The translations under genes were made by a program, and so were the position numbers. A DNA stretch of 64,000 nt from Anthostomella pinea (taxonomy: Eukaryota > Ascomycota > Sordariomycetes > Xylariales > Xylariaceae): the NCBI GenBank assembly GCA_963556695.1, contig CAUWAG010000003.1, forward strand, positions 1,612,001 through 1,676,000. The letters run 5' to 3'. Of the stretch, positions 26,999 through 37,790 are shown piece by piece; position 1 is the first letter of the stretch; every line of letters starts with the position of its first letter. The notes beneath the pieces are model-generated. The model was not told where the DNA came from. It did not search any database and saw only the letters and a list, made by a program, of their open reading frames with translations.

Positions 26999-27691
26999 TT
27001 AGACAGCTTCCGTCCCCATTGGCAAACTTCGCTGGGACTTCAGTTGCTCGACTTGCCTTCTCAGCTCGCCGCACTGTTTCTCCAGATCCCCTATCTTTTC
27101 TTGCAAAGGCTCCATTTGCTCTTCAGCGCCAGCACTGAGCTCCTCGATGATCTTGAAGACACGCCACAGACGTAGTACCACGACCAGAGAGCCGACTTCC
27201 TCGAGTACGCCCTTGAGCAAAACGTCCAGCACAAAGCCGGCCAGGATGACTGTAGCGTCGAGCCAGTGAAACCATGACTTGAAGTACCTTGCCGCACCGT
27301 CAGCACATCGCGTCGTCACATGCTCTCGCAAAAGAAGAGAAGTTAGAACGTACTGCCAGCCGAAAGCCCATATGCTGGCGAGCAACTCGACCATGAACAA
27401 GCACGAGAAGATCAAGCTAAGATCCCCCAGCACTTCCTGCGCCTTGTCGCCCTCCTCTGGCCTGAGGCGACCTTCACATGTCTCGAGCTGCAGTATCAGA
27501 TCAATGAAGATGGCAGTCACGTCGATCGAGACTAATGCCAAGACGCTGTAGTGGCCGATCTTGGATGTTAGGAAATGCTTGGTTTGGCGGCGGGCCGTGG
27601 TGACAGCTGAAGACATGACATGGCGCGTGTGAGCTAACGTTATCTGATCTGACGGGAGAAGTGGGAGAAGTGGGCGGTGTTCGTCGGTCAT
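26999..27691 (-). CDS. Voltage-gated proton channel, Hv1 type
   Basis: A four-helix voltage-sensor protein that conducts protons across the plasma membrane. Read without splicing it is 230 aa. A 66-nt in-frame intron (27353-27288, GTACGT donor, CTGAC branch, AAG acceptor) is very likely, giving 208 aa and bringing FGWQ directly to YFKSWFHWLDAT. S1 is at about 46-68 with Asp57 at the place of the proton-selectivity aspartate. S2 (about 89-112) carries Glu102. S3 (about 117-137) carries Asp123 of the charge-transfer centre. S4 has the hallmark RLWRVFKII, with sensor charges R152, R155 and K158 (Lys where animal channels have the third Arg). A C-terminal heptad-rich helix (about 168-198) fits the dimerising coiled coil. 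No other channel domain is present, so this is not a fragment of a sodium or calcium channel. Confidence 0.9.
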   Translation of the reverse strand: MTDEHRPLLPLLPSDQITLAHTRHVMSSAVTTARRQTKHFLTSKIGHYSVLALVSIDVTAIFIDLILQLETCEGRLRPEEGDKAQEVLGDLSLIFSCLFMVELLASIWAFGWQYVLTSLLLREHVTTRCADGAARYFKSWFHWLDATVILAGFVLDVLLKGVLEEVGSLVVVLRLWRVFKIIEELSAGAEEQMEPLQEKIGDLEKQCGELRRQVEQLKSQRSLPMGTEAV

Positions 27692-28490
27692 CGTGATACT
27701 GATCTATAACTTATAAGTAGACGAGTGATGCTCAGTTAGGTAGCCGGTGCTTGGCGCTCGTAAGGTAACGTTCATAGGTGTGGGAACTTGGTAGAGAGAA
27801 TAGGGTAGGGGTAGGGAGAGGTTGGGAGCAGCCTTATCGGAGCTGTCTTATCTTCGTTAAACGCAGACCCTCGTTTCGCTTCGGCCCCCGAATCACCGTC
27901 TGAGCTTAGCTGAGATAAGAGCTGTCCAAGTTATGCTATCCCGCGCTATCGACACCGTCATGCCCGAAAGGTGCTCCCTCGACTGTGGCCGCCGCTTCCA
28001 TCAAGTCATGAAGGCGGCACACCAGCGCATGTGTACGTAGGATCATGGAAAGAAAGTACGGATAACGTCAGTGGTCCCACCACCTGTCACTACAGGCAGC
28101 TGCCATGTAGACTGAAAAGAGTCTCCTCGCCGACATGTGGCTACCAGTCTTCCTCCACTTAGGTACACTACATGCAACGAACGCCAGGAATAAATACGCA
28201 GTTCGCCGTTCAATGGATGGCATTTCTGCTGCTGTTACCTAGGTACCCAGTTGGTACTGGTGAAGGTCACGCCCACGCCCGTGGTATACGCCATGCCAAA
28301 CTCACACCACATGCGTCTTGCGTGCCAGGGACGAGTACCACCGGCTTTTATGGCGCTGCTGCATCGTACAGAAGTGTTTTGCGGTATAGAAAGAAAGCCA
28401 GAATTCATCACTGAGTCCGGGCTTCGCGCCTCCAAGTCCATAGATGCTCGTACCCTCTTCTGTCCTGCCTTTCACGGCAGCAGTGCACTC
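27692..28490. other. Upstream region of the proton channel, no gene seen
   Basis: Nearly 800 bp lie between the channel start and the stop of the F-box gene. Open frames at about 28170-28590 are shadows or lack features. The channel promoter must be in the first part. Confidence 0.45.
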
Positions 28491-29771
28491 TCACTTCTTC
28501 CGCAAGTGTCCCGGGTCATAGTCCCTCCCCGGTTCCCTGCCCGTCCGATATGGCCTCGCCATAATATCCTCGCTCATCTCCTGAGTTTCATCTAATCCAT
28601 ACTCGATCCGCTGCCTCCCAGATGACGACGGAGGATGAACGAGCTTATACCGCTCCCACAGATTATGCATGTCGATCCGCTTGAGCGGACTCTCGTCCCT
28701 CGTCAAGCAGTCAAAGATACGCCTAAACTGCCCCGGCGGATGCACCGCATCTCCACGACCCATCGGCCTACGCAAGTACTGGTGCAAAAACACGCAGTCA
28801 AACACCACGTACTCCAACGGATGGCTAGCGACGAAACCGAGCAGCTCGGTCTCAGTGACACGCAGACCCCCCAGAACCAAGCGTCGCAGCTGGCCCGGCC
28901 TGAGCGCCGCCACGACGTTACTGAACGGTCGTTCGTCGCGCGCGTAGTCGCATCCGTCGTCTTGGAAGCACGTCTGAGACACCTGCAGCTCGAGGTCCTG
29001 CACCGAAGGGCACAGGCCGACTAGCGTCTTGAGACCGTCGCGGTCGGCTTGGAGTTGGGGAGCGAGACTGGGGTCCCAGTCGGAGTACTTGAAGCGCATG
29101 AGCAGGTATCGCTGCTCGCCTTGCCGGGCGTTGTAGCGGATCGATACGCGTAGCGCGAGGCGCTCGACATGGCGGAGCGAGGGCGATAGGTCGTATGCTG
29201 CGGTGGCGGCGGCGACGTAGTTGAGGCCCAGGGCGTTCGTTTTGAGGTTGCTGAAGAGGTCGAGCTTGCGTATGGGGAGTCTGCTTGTGGCGAGAGCTGA
29301 TGCGGTCGTGTTGAATGTGCGGCCGATGGCTGCCCAGGCCATGTCGTCTGGGCGTAGCTCGCGCTCGATTGGGGTGTCTCCGTCGGTTTTACGGTATACC
29401 ATGTCAAGGGTCAACGAAGATAGGATGCTGTTTCCAGAGTGTGATTGCCATTCCTGGAGTCCCCTGGCAAGCGTCTCAGGCACCCCGGAGTCCTGGTCGA
29501 ATCTCACTCCCGCGACACCGACGATGGTCAGGTTTTGGAGTAGCAGCCCTGGGTATCCTGGTCTCATCATTGCGCAGAAGGTCTCGACAGGCTTCGGCTC
29601 GAGCTTGATTCTTTTGTTGGTCATGCATGTCTTGAAGATGTCCTGGGATTTATTGGCGAGCACGGTGTTAGCCAGGCGAAGATTGCATATATCGTTGGTT
29701 TCCAGACGCTGCGCGATCTGCTCAACCAGCTCTGCGGGCAGCCGTGACAACAAATCGGTCCGAGTCGCCAT
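28491..29771 (-). CDS. F-box protein, substrate unknown
   Basis: Probable substrate receptor of an SCF ubiquitin ligase. Single exon, 426 aa from MATRTDLLSRLPAELVEQIA. The first 50 residues form an F-box (LLSRLPAELVEQIAQRL...ICNLRLANTVLANKSQDIF), which would bind Skp1. The rest has leucine-rich stretches such as LRHVERLALRV, VQDLELQV and LRRLVLGGLRVTETELLGF, typical of degenerate LRR repeats in fungal F-box proteins. The open frame extends 53 codons further upstream (to 29930), but that extension is Ser/Leu-rich without similarity to the family. I therefore start at the Met immediately before the F-box. The pattern is of the large, rapidly evolving fungal F-box class, and the substrate cannot be inferred. 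Confidence 0.8.
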   Translation of the reverse strand: MATRTDLLSRLPAELVEQIAQRLETNDICNLRLANTVLANKSQDIFKTCMTNKRIKLEPKPVETFCAMMRPGYPGLLLQNLTIVGVAGVRFDQDSGVPETLARGLQEWQSHSGNSILSSLTLDMVYRKTDGDTPIERELRPDDMAWAAIGRTFNTTASALATSRLPIRKLDLFSNLKTNALGLNYVAAATAAYDLSPSLRHVERLALRVSIRYNARQGEQRYLLMRFKYSDWDPSLAPQLQADRDGLKTLVGLCPSVQDLELQVSQTCFQDDGCDYARDERPFSNVVAALRPGQLRRLVLGGLRVTETELLGFVASHPLEYVVFDCVFLHQYLRRPMGRGDAVHPPGQFRRIFDCLTRDESPLKRIDMHNLWERYKLVHPPSSSGRQRIEYGLDETQEMSEDIMARPYRTGREPGRDYDPGHLRKK

Positions 29772-31034
29772 GGTGTTTGCCGTATAGGAAAGCAAAAATG
29801 CACGCTGTGAGGGCAAGAGTTCAATAAGTATAAGTCTTGACGCACTTTCAGGCCGGACGGATGGTTCTGGAGAAGAAGACACTAAAATGAGGCTAAATTG
29901 TGAGACGAAGCTGGAAGGGAGGGATCCCAAACAACTGCTTGCTAAGAAATTGGCTAAGTGTGCTGGTCATGTGACTGTCTTGATCCTTCGCTCCTTCGCC
30001 AGACTGGGTTCTTCCTCACGCTGCGCTTCCTCCTTGCTGCCATCCCAAATCTTCTCGTCGACAGCTGACGGCGAGATTGGCTTGGTGGAGCATGCTCTCA
30101 AGCAGGTTGCCGCGTCTTGCTGTCTCTGCGGGTGTAAGATCTTTCGACTGTCTTCTGGCGTGAGCCGACCTTTCTGCAGTCTCTGTCACATCCTGCTCCA
30201 AGTGCGAGTAGTATGCGATGAAGCCTGACAGTACTCCCCCGATGATTCCCACCTGCGGGACATCAGGCTCGAGGACCTGCAACTGTGCCTCGAACGTGCG
30301 GAGCATACCAAGTCGGCAACTGTACCCTCCTAGCCCAGTGAGAACATTTAAAAGTTCCTCTACGTGGTTAGATCGACGTAAGCCCGGTACTACTCAATTC
30401 GTGAGCGCAGTCAATTCGAAAGGTAGGCCTGATTCCACTTGTCCTTTGTCGCTGAACATCGAATCAAGAGTCAGCGCAACCCTATTGCGCAACCCATTGA
30501 TATCGTAGTAGGTTTTCACTAGACCAACCGCGCGGGACGTAAGCGAGATGCTCGGCGGTCGGGCCAGATGAAATTTCAAACGGCCACAAATCCCGGGCTC
30601 GCAACGGGCTGGCGGCGCCCGAGGTTGGAGTGATGAGGCCCAAGATCGCTGAATGCGCCAGACACCCAGCTATCCGAGTCCCTGCCCATATACGTGAAAA
30701 GCAGGAGGGGATACACAAGAGGTAGAAGACGATGCTTGCCACGTAGACTTTTCCACGTTGGCGTTTTGTCGCTGCCGATTTTGATATGCAAGCACACGAT
30801 GCGCCACTTCGCGCGCTCTTTGTTCGCCAAAAGCATCCGGAAGGGTGGTTGCAGGTGACAATGGGTTGGTTCACCTTGGTGAATACAGAAATGAGGGCTA
30901 CCTGGCATCTAGACAAAGAACTAGCCAAGCTTTGAGGCTTCGTTTAATGTCAAGCAAAGCAGAGAGACCGAAGACGCGGACGCGCATGTCGCAAAAGCCG
31001 CAACCTAAGCTTACCCGTCGCCATAGCGGTCGAC
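29772..31034. other. Divergent intergenic region, no gene seen
   Basis: About 1.26 kb between the F-box start and the kinase-like start. It should contain both promoters. Open frames of 60-150 codons here have no domain features and conflict with one another. Confidence 0.45.
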
Positions 31035-32329
31035 ATGAGTTCGCTGCGCAATTGCATGCAGGCGAGCGCAGAGCTGACGGAGCAGCGCATCGCCGAGCTA
31101 AGGACGCACTTCGATGCGCAATGGCGCTTCAAGTTCGAGACGGTGCTGGGACGCGGAAGTTTCGGCGTGGCCGTTCGCATTCTCGAGAGGCAAGCGTGGG
31201 GGAGGTCTCGTCGGTTGGCGGTCAAGAGGGCCCTACAGGCCGCGTCCGCGGACGACCTCAGGAATGAAATCAGGTGGCTGGAGGTAGGCCGGATTGCTGC
31301 AGGTGACTTGTTTGGTCGTTGGAGATTCCGCTGATGGTCGGACGTTTGGATAGACACTCGGCGGCGCGGTGCACATCGTCCGCGTTGTTGGCACCAGCGA
31401 CGACCCGCGACCTCCGACGAGGGGCGGGAGGACTCTGAGACGCAGGCTCGCGAGGTTGACACGAAACAAGTCGTCGTTCCTTGTTGGACTCGGGGGACTG
31501 GTTCTGGTGATGGAATATCTCGAAAACGGGGATCTGTCACGGTTGCGAGAGCGCGCGTTTCGGCACAACCAGCTCTTGCCGAACAGAGTGCTGTGGGGAT
31601 TCTTCCTATGCCGTGAGTTAAATCTTCACAGCGACTCAGAGAATCGATTAGTAGCCTGCTGATGGTTGACGGCCAGTGATTCGGGCTGTTGTAGGTATGG
31701 CATACCCGCAGATTAGAGGCATCGGCGCTGCACCAAAGCTAGAGACAATACCTACTGATGGAACACCGCCGGGGACGTTGGAACATGGCGACTTGCACAT
31801 GGGCAACGGTAAGCTCTCCCAGTCCAGACTCATCTCAGCAGCGAGGACTGCATCTGACTGATATCACATAGTGATGGTTGGAGGAATGGGCGACTTCGCC
31901 GAGCACAGCTTGATTCCAGGTCTGAAGATCATCGACTTCGGGTTGGCAGTAGAGGCCACGGGCGTCGAGCAGAACGTTTCAGATGTCGTCAAGCTAATGA
32001 TAGAGACAATAACGCGCCAGGTCATATTCGACATATTCGATTATCAGCGCTCTATCCACAAAGGCGTCGAAACAACGGCAACCCTAGTCCTGCCCCAAGG
32101 GAATGGGGCGATCCCATATCCAACGCTTGATGATGATCTCAGGGACTTGCTGGCGCGGTGTGTGGCGGTTGATGCGAGACTACGCCCGACCCTGGCGGAA
32201 ATGCTGGAGACAGCGCAGAACGCGGTGATGAACAAGACGGCCGCGACATATGCGCCGAATGATGGATTGGAGACAGATGCTGCAGTTGAAGCTGTGTTGA
32301 AAACACTTGTGTACGATGCAGATACGTAA
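31035..32329 (+). CDS. Protein-kinase-like protein with HGDLH catalytic loop
   Basis: Four exons (31035-31283, 31354-31612, 31677-31808, 31872-32329) close in frame to 365 aa. The N-lobe has a glycine loop GRGSFG at 39-44, Lys64 in LAVKRA and a candidate alpha-C Glu78. The hinge is VLVMEYLENGDL. The catalytic loop is HGDLHMGN at 206-213 instead of the usual HRDLKxxN, and the metal motif is DFG at 235-237 (IIDFGLA). A region like the lower C-lobe follows (LLARCVAVDARLRPTLAEML). Asp208, Asn213 and Asp235 are present, so catalysis is possible, but loss of the Arg before Asp argues against activation-loop phosphorylation control. The APE motif is not obvious. Fungi carry many such divergent kinases of unknown role. 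The start is the first Met ahead of the kinase fold. Confidence 0.8.
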
Positions 32330-32464
32330 GTAGCAATTGAAGCTTTGGCTGCACTGTGGAGGCACTCCGGTGGATTTGGCCAATGGGCATTCGGGAAAAG
32401 ATCGAATTTGCGCATAGGGACAGGTAGCGCAATAACGAGCAAATAATCTATGAAACAACTAGTA

Positions 32465-32551
32465 TCTCGATTGGTCTAGTGGTGAGGATATCCGCTTGTC
32501 ATAGACAAGTTCGAAGCGCGGATGGCCGGGGTTCGATTCCCCGATCGAGAG
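32465..32551 (+). tRNA. tRNA-Asp (GTC) with 15-nt intron
   Basis: The acceptor stem TCTCGAT pairs with ATCGAGA, followed by discriminator G. The D arm includes GTCTAGTGGTGAGGAT. The anticodon stem TCCGC/GCGGA encloses TTGTCA with anticodon GTC at 32498-32500. The T arm is CGGGG-TTCGATT-CCCCG. An intron of about 15 nt (32502-32516) starts one base after the anticodon, the canonical position. It contains GACAAG, which pairs with CTTGTC over the anticodon as expected of pre-tRNA. A T-run at about 32561-32567 is the Pol III terminator. A and B boxes are internal. Confidence 0.95.
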
Positions 32552-33150
32552 AATACATTTCTTTTTTTGGCAATTGTTCCTTCGCATGCGTGATTTGAAT
32601 TGGCGGACAGGTATTTTCTCTCTCGATTTTTTGCTTGGTACCTGAGTTTGCACGAAGAGTTCGTTTGCTCCAGTGTCACGTGGCACAGGGCGGCGGCAAT
32701 CGCTGTAATTCTCGTGGGCACATTTGCTCGGCCGGCTCCCGTGTGCACGCCAGTCCATCCCACATATGCGTGCACCAGACGGCGACCATCTCTACTTCCA
32801 CCATCTAGGTCGGGAAAGATTGCTTCAGGAGCTAACTCCAAGGCCGCGCGAAGAAGGCCGCCTAGGCGCCAGCAACTGGTAGTCGTCAACATCTGGTCGC
32901 ATTCGATTGGCAGCAGCCTGGCCTGGCACCGCCTCTCACCAATACCTACGTCGATGTACCTACGTCGATGGTGGTTTCACGACATTTGCACCGTCGCCAC
33001 ACTACATCACACCGTGATATCAATTGATATATTCTAAGGTCTACCCACAGAGACCAGCTCTGCTCGTACTCCACCGGGCTCGTTGACCATCACCAACGAA
33101 CCGGTTAACCTGTCAACCGTCTAGCTACTTGGCACGGATATATCAAAAGT
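32552..33150. other. Spacer between tRNA-Asp and the lectin-like gene
   Basis: Apart from the T-run ending the tRNA gene, no feature is seen. Short open frames lack any recognisable motif. Confidence 0.5.
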
Positions 33151-34439
33151 CTAGAGACCTGACATCTCGAGAACTGACTGGCCCTCGTCATCTTGGAAGA
33201 GGTTCGCTTGGTGGGCAGAAGACAAATGCCCCATTAGCCATGTCTTTTCGGACTCGGGCTGCCAGTAACTGCCTGACCAGATCTTCATTTGAACAGCGTC
33301 ATCCTCGTCCACGCCGAAGACGTAGAGAAAGTCAGTTGTGCTGTTAGCTGAAGCCTCGATGTGTAAGGAGAGAGGTTTCTGCGCGTCTACTCACTTGTGT
33401 CGTGCTTGGCTACCAGAGCAGGTTCTGAATTGAAGGGGCCTGCCAGCTTGTGCCATTCGTTCCCTGATGGGTGCCATTCCGAGCCATCATAAGACTTTCC
33501 GTAATACTGGTCGTCATCTAGGCCCTTCCCAACGATGTCGATACGGGATGGTTTCCAGTGTACCACCTTGGGCGTATCGGTGAACTCGCCGCCCAGGTTC
33601 TCCCATTCCGAATACTTATGACCATCCCAGTAGATGTGGTTCAGTTCTCCGGCTGAGTTGATTGCCCAGAAGTCAAGTCGTCCCTCACCCCAAGATGTCG
33701 CTACTGGGTTGCCGATGAAAGGACCACCTCCAAGGTCTTCCCATCCAGACCAGCCGTCATAACAGCCGTCCTGGTAGTACTTATGCTGGAGAGAAGCATT
33801 ACCCGAATCGAGACCGACGATGTCGAGGCGTCCAATGCCCCATGACACGATGGCTGGACTGCTGAAGAATCCACAACCGAGGTGCTCCCACTCGGCTTTC
33901 CCCGGGAACCAGCCATCTCCAGTCCATGCCTTGTGGACATAGGAGCCATTCTTAGCCTTGGCCACGATATCAAGCCTGTTTGCTCCCCATGAGGCAGAGG
34001 ACAGATAATCAACGTTACCACCTAGGTCCTCCGCGTTTTCCCACGAGGGTCCCCAGCTACCGCCACTGAAGTACTTGTGCAGTACATTACCCCCGGAACT
34101 GTTGACCCTGGAGCTGTTGATGTAGACAACATCGAGACGACCTTCTCCCCAGGTCGAGACGGAGGGGCAGCTGCGTGCTTGCGATGGGAAAGGCTCGAAC
34201 TTGTCCACGGGTTCCCAGTCCAGCCATGTCCAGAACTTGTGCGCGATGGAACCATCTGACGCAAGTGGGAACAGATCAAGTCGAGAGTCATTCCAGGAGG
34301 TTGTTGATATGCATGGGTCGACAGCAACAACCGTACTGGCCTAAATGTTTGTTAGCTCACACGGAACCTCAATCACGGCGATGGTTCAGAGACTTACTGC
34401 TGCTGCGAGAAGCGAGAAGCTGATCTTGGAGAAGCCCAT
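33151..34439 (-). CDS. Secreted seven-bladed beta-propeller, PLL-like lectin fold
   Basis: Three exons (34439-34398, 34340-33395, 33347-33151) join in frame to 394 aa. The first exon codes only MGFSKISFSLLAAA, the start of a signal peptide that continues across the intron to about residue 21 (STVVAVDP). The mature protein is built of about seven repeats of roughly 50 residues, six of them carrying a (S/T)WGxxRLD(I/V) motif: NDSRLDLF, GEGRLDVV, GANRLDIV, GIGRLDIV, GEGRLDFW and PSRIDIV. Trp/Gly-rich strands (WENLGG, WEDLGG, WEHLG) lie between them. That is the pattern of fungal and bacterial PLL-type beta-propeller lectins that bind fucose or O-methylated sugars. Several NxS/T glycosylation sites are visible. 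The last exon (TDFLYVFGVDEDD...) completes the propeller and is easy to miss, because the unspliced frame stops just after the donor. The ligand is unknown. Confidence 0.83.
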
Positions 34440-36154
34440 GATTGATGAGCAAAGGTGCCAAGAAAGAGAGAGTTGTCAATACAGGTAGCAGCAAAGCGAT
34501 TTACCCAGGATTTCCTACGGGCCACGGAGGAGTAGCATGGTGGCGAGATTTATTTATAGTTGTCGGTGGGTGAAGGAGTTGCTTGGATCTAGACCTAGGG
34601 TCGTCGGTAGGATCTACAGAGCAATCCTTCTGACTGACGTCACATCTATCGCAGGCAAATACTCGCAAGCCATAACGGCTCACGATACGTCGGAAATATC
34701 CCAGGGTCGAAGGGGTCCCAATCTTTAGATCGCGCTGGCATTGTGGTGGAGTGCTGAGGTCAATGTCTCTCACTAGAGGCGCCGCCGAGGTTGGCGATGT
34801 CCGGGAGCCACGGCTTGGACTAAGCATTGGGATAGCTGCGGCTGCGCTGTGTATTCCCAGTTCGAAATGCGCGTCCATGTGGAAATTTTAATTGTCGAAG
34901 ACGAGGCATCAGCGCCTCGTCACTCTCGTCGCTCTCGTCGTTATCCTCGCCCGGTAGGGAGGATGAGTTGGCGATGAGTTTCCGGCGCTCATGCTTGTGC
35001 GTTCCAAAGAAGGAGCCTCAACTGATTGCGCCTTGCCTGGTCGACGGTCGATCTTGAGCTTCCTCGTAACTCGTTGGTGGTCGCCTTTATTTCCTCGGGG
35101 CTGGAATCTTCACCCCGCATCCGGCATCCCTTGAGCGTCCGCGCTTCGCCGTGAGGGATGTGTCACGTTCCCCCTACTGGCCTGGCAATGGAACTTCTCG
35201 AGAGCCTCATTCACGGGACATGCCGGCGGCGCAGCGGATGGTGTAACTGGCCAGCTGGGTCCGAACCCCGGCCGCTGCCCGAGCAAACGCGACTGTAGCC
35301 GGCGTCAAGGCCGTAACTGTCCTATGCGACGGAGAAGGTTGTGGGACCGCGGTGGCAGCGCATGCAGCTGTTGACGGGATAGCAGGGTTACTTCATGCAG
35401 GCTACGAGGGAGCACCGCCCGAGAGGCGACTGGGAACGATTTGCATGACTGCAGTTCGAGATCACTCCTGTCGGTACCTGGCTTGTGCTGAAGCAGAGCC
35501 GCTGTCCATACCGGCCAGGAGGAGAGCTCGGAACCATCACTACGCTACTGCAGCCGATGAGACTGCTCTCAGCCATCGTGGTCATTACCTACGTGCTGAC
35601 TGCAAGGTGGCAAGGCACGACATCAGCCCGCCCATCAACATGAAACAAGAAGCAACGAGCGTATTGGCTATATCGTCACGTCGAGTTTCACTGTAGCCTG
35701 CCACGGTTACGACGGCGATTCCCAAGTTCGCCCTTAACTTACCGGTACGTCTGAGAACATGTTTGCTTTCCATTGACCGAAAGAAAGGCGCTTACGCGGC
35801 ACGCACGTGTGGCAGCGTCGGGAACTTGACATGGTCTTCGCGGCCTGATTGGTCCCCCCGCAATGTACGACTTCGTATCCGTGGCGTGGCATCGGGATTG
35901 GGATACGAGTGCTTGTCATGCGTCGTGAACGGATCGCCGACCTTGAGCAAACCCGAAGTGATGGCAAACACCTGCGACTATGCTCAATAAAGGGTCTTCC
36001 CGTCCCCATGGGTGGCAGCTGACTTGGAAGTCCTTTTCAGCCTGCCTCCCTTTCTTGCATTACGATCCCCCCCTAGTACGGCCTCTTAGACACGCCATCT
36101 TGAACGAGTTGATACGACCTTCGCCCTGAGAGCCAAGCATCAGTAGCCTTCATT
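34440..36154. other. 1.7-kb divergent intergenic region
   Basis: It lies between the lectin-like gene and the GPI-protein gene, which are transcribed away from each other. No coding frame with family features was found. A CTCGTCACTCTCGTCGCTCTCGTCG simple repeat lies near 34915. Confidence 0.45.
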
Positions 36155-36858
36155 ATGCTGTCGAAACTCTTCATTCTCGTCTCCGCGGCTTCGCTGATTG
36201 CTGTAGGTTTCCTGTATTTCATGCATGCCGCCCCAACCTGTCCTGTCCTGTCCTGTCCTGTCCTCCAGGGCGGGCCGAAACACCATCTTGAATGACTCAA
36301 CGGACTAATGAGGTTGGAACCTAGGCCCAGAGCACTACCACGACCACAGTCGATGCGGCCGCGTCCGCCTCTATCGTTGCGGCCTACCAGTCGCAGCTGA
36401 GCAGCGCGAGGTCGGCGGAGGCTTCGCAACTAACGGCGGCGCCGGCCACCGCCTCGGGCACCGCACTCCAGGCCATACAAAATAGCCTACAGTCCGGACT
36501 CTCCTTCACAGAGTCCTCACTCGGGAGCGTCCAGAGCGCGGCGCTGCAGTCGATCGGCGTGGTATTTACTACCACTACCACAGCCTCGTCCGCTACCACC
36601 ACCACGGCTACCGACTCCTCGGTCTCGACGACCACCGCCACTGATTCGTCGGCTACGACCACTACCGCTACTGATACGTCTGCTACGACGACTTCCACCG
36701 CCAGCGATTCGTCAGTCACGACGACCACGACTGCCACTTCTGGTACCGCGAGCAAGACTGCGAGCCCCAGCTCAGGCGCGGCTGCTGGCCCGACCATGGT
36801 CTCGGAGTGGAGAGGTGTTCTCGTTGGCGGTGCGGCGCTTCTCGCCGCTGCCTTGTAA
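36155..36858 (+). CDS. Ser/Thr-rich GPI-anchored cell-surface protein
   Basis: Two exons (36155-36202, 36325-36858) give 193 aa. The first exon encodes the signal peptide MLSKLFILVSAASLIA. Cleavage would be next to AQSTTTTT. The mature part begins with an Ala/Ser/Gln-rich stretch (about 50 residues). Degenerate repeats of TTTATDSS type (about 105-165) follow and would be heavily O-mannosylated. The C-terminus (SSGAAAGP... then VLVGGAALLAAAL with no charged tail) is a GPI-attachment signal. Such small proteins sit in the plasma membrane or wall of many ascomycetes; no enzymatic role is suggested. The intron carries five to six copies of TGTCC just before a CCAG that could serve as an alternative acceptor. 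Confidence 0.82.
36236..36264 (+). repeat. 5-bp microsatellite (TGTCC) in the intron of the GPI-protein gene
   Basis: Head-to-tail copies of CTGTC/TGTCC lie in a pyrimidine-rich context inside the intron. Strain-to-strain length changes could affect acceptor choice, which is only an inference. Confidence 0.75.
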
Positions 36859-37790
36859 GGTGATGGAGTCCTGCGGTGAATCGTCTGGTTCTGTGGTGGG
36901 AAGTGGTCCGATGATGGAAAGTTGAGACAGATTGAATGAGGTGCCCGGGTACGGCTGGAAAAGGGGCTTGGGTGGAGGCGAGTGAGTACACCCGGACATC
37001 ATGAACAATGTTCGTTATGTACTTTACCATTGGTGTCAACTAATTACATCCTTCTTTTCGTGTCTCGCTGGTCTTGGTGCCTCCCGACCTCCGTACACGT
37101 GGGCCCGTCCAGTGTGCGAAGTTGTCATCGACTCATCGTTGGTTCTACTTTGGTCCTACTTCTGAGTCCTCCACATTACTCTAGCAGTCACTGTGCCACT
37201 TCCTCCCGTGATATATCTAGTCCTCTCCTCGGGAACACGCCCTGCGGGCCTCTACGCCAAGGCTGTCTAAGGGATAGAGGAAGTGATCGATGATCCACTA
37301 CAGATATCGGTCTCGCCGTCACACTAGGATCAAAAAGTAAGAGTGGGCAATGTTGCAGCAGAAAATGAGGCCATGGTTGACCTACAGGAGGAAAAGAGAG
37401 GTGTTGGACATTCCTCACGAGGTGCTTACTCGCGTGAGTGGTGAGCTACGTTCCAGCGATTGGCTTTGGTCGATGAGCCTGATCTTGCCGTCGCTCTTCC
37501 CGTTCCCGCGAACAACCAAGAGCATCCTTCGTGACGCGGAATCGATGCGATCGAGCCTCGGGCCCATTCTCAGTGGCTCTGGTGCGCGCGGCGTCAACAG
37601 AGACACTACTGCTCTGAAGAGCTTAATGGGAAAGAGATGCGTTCGTACCCAAGCCTACATGCTTCGTGGCCTATTGGTCGGCGTGCTGTCTACTCCTGTG
37701 TACCTTGCCCCTATATTTCTGTCGTTCACGAGGCCCAACAGCCCACTTCCATTCAACACTCTTCTGAAGAAATATGAATAGGTACTGCAG
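36859..37790. other. Convergent intergenic region, no supported gene
   Basis: An open frame of 143 codons at 37350-37781 has no signal, domain or compositional feature that supports it. Otherwise I see nothing. Confidence 0.4.

Noticed and set aside
31790..31810. Reading the HGDLH protein as an aminoglycoside phosphotransferase
   Set aside because: The N-lobe glycine loop GRGSFG, the MEYLENGDL hinge and the DFG context are protein-kinase-like.
37350..37781. 143-codon open frame between the GPI protein and the membrane protein
   Set aside because: No domain, signal or conserved pattern, and no splice-extended version; probably chance.
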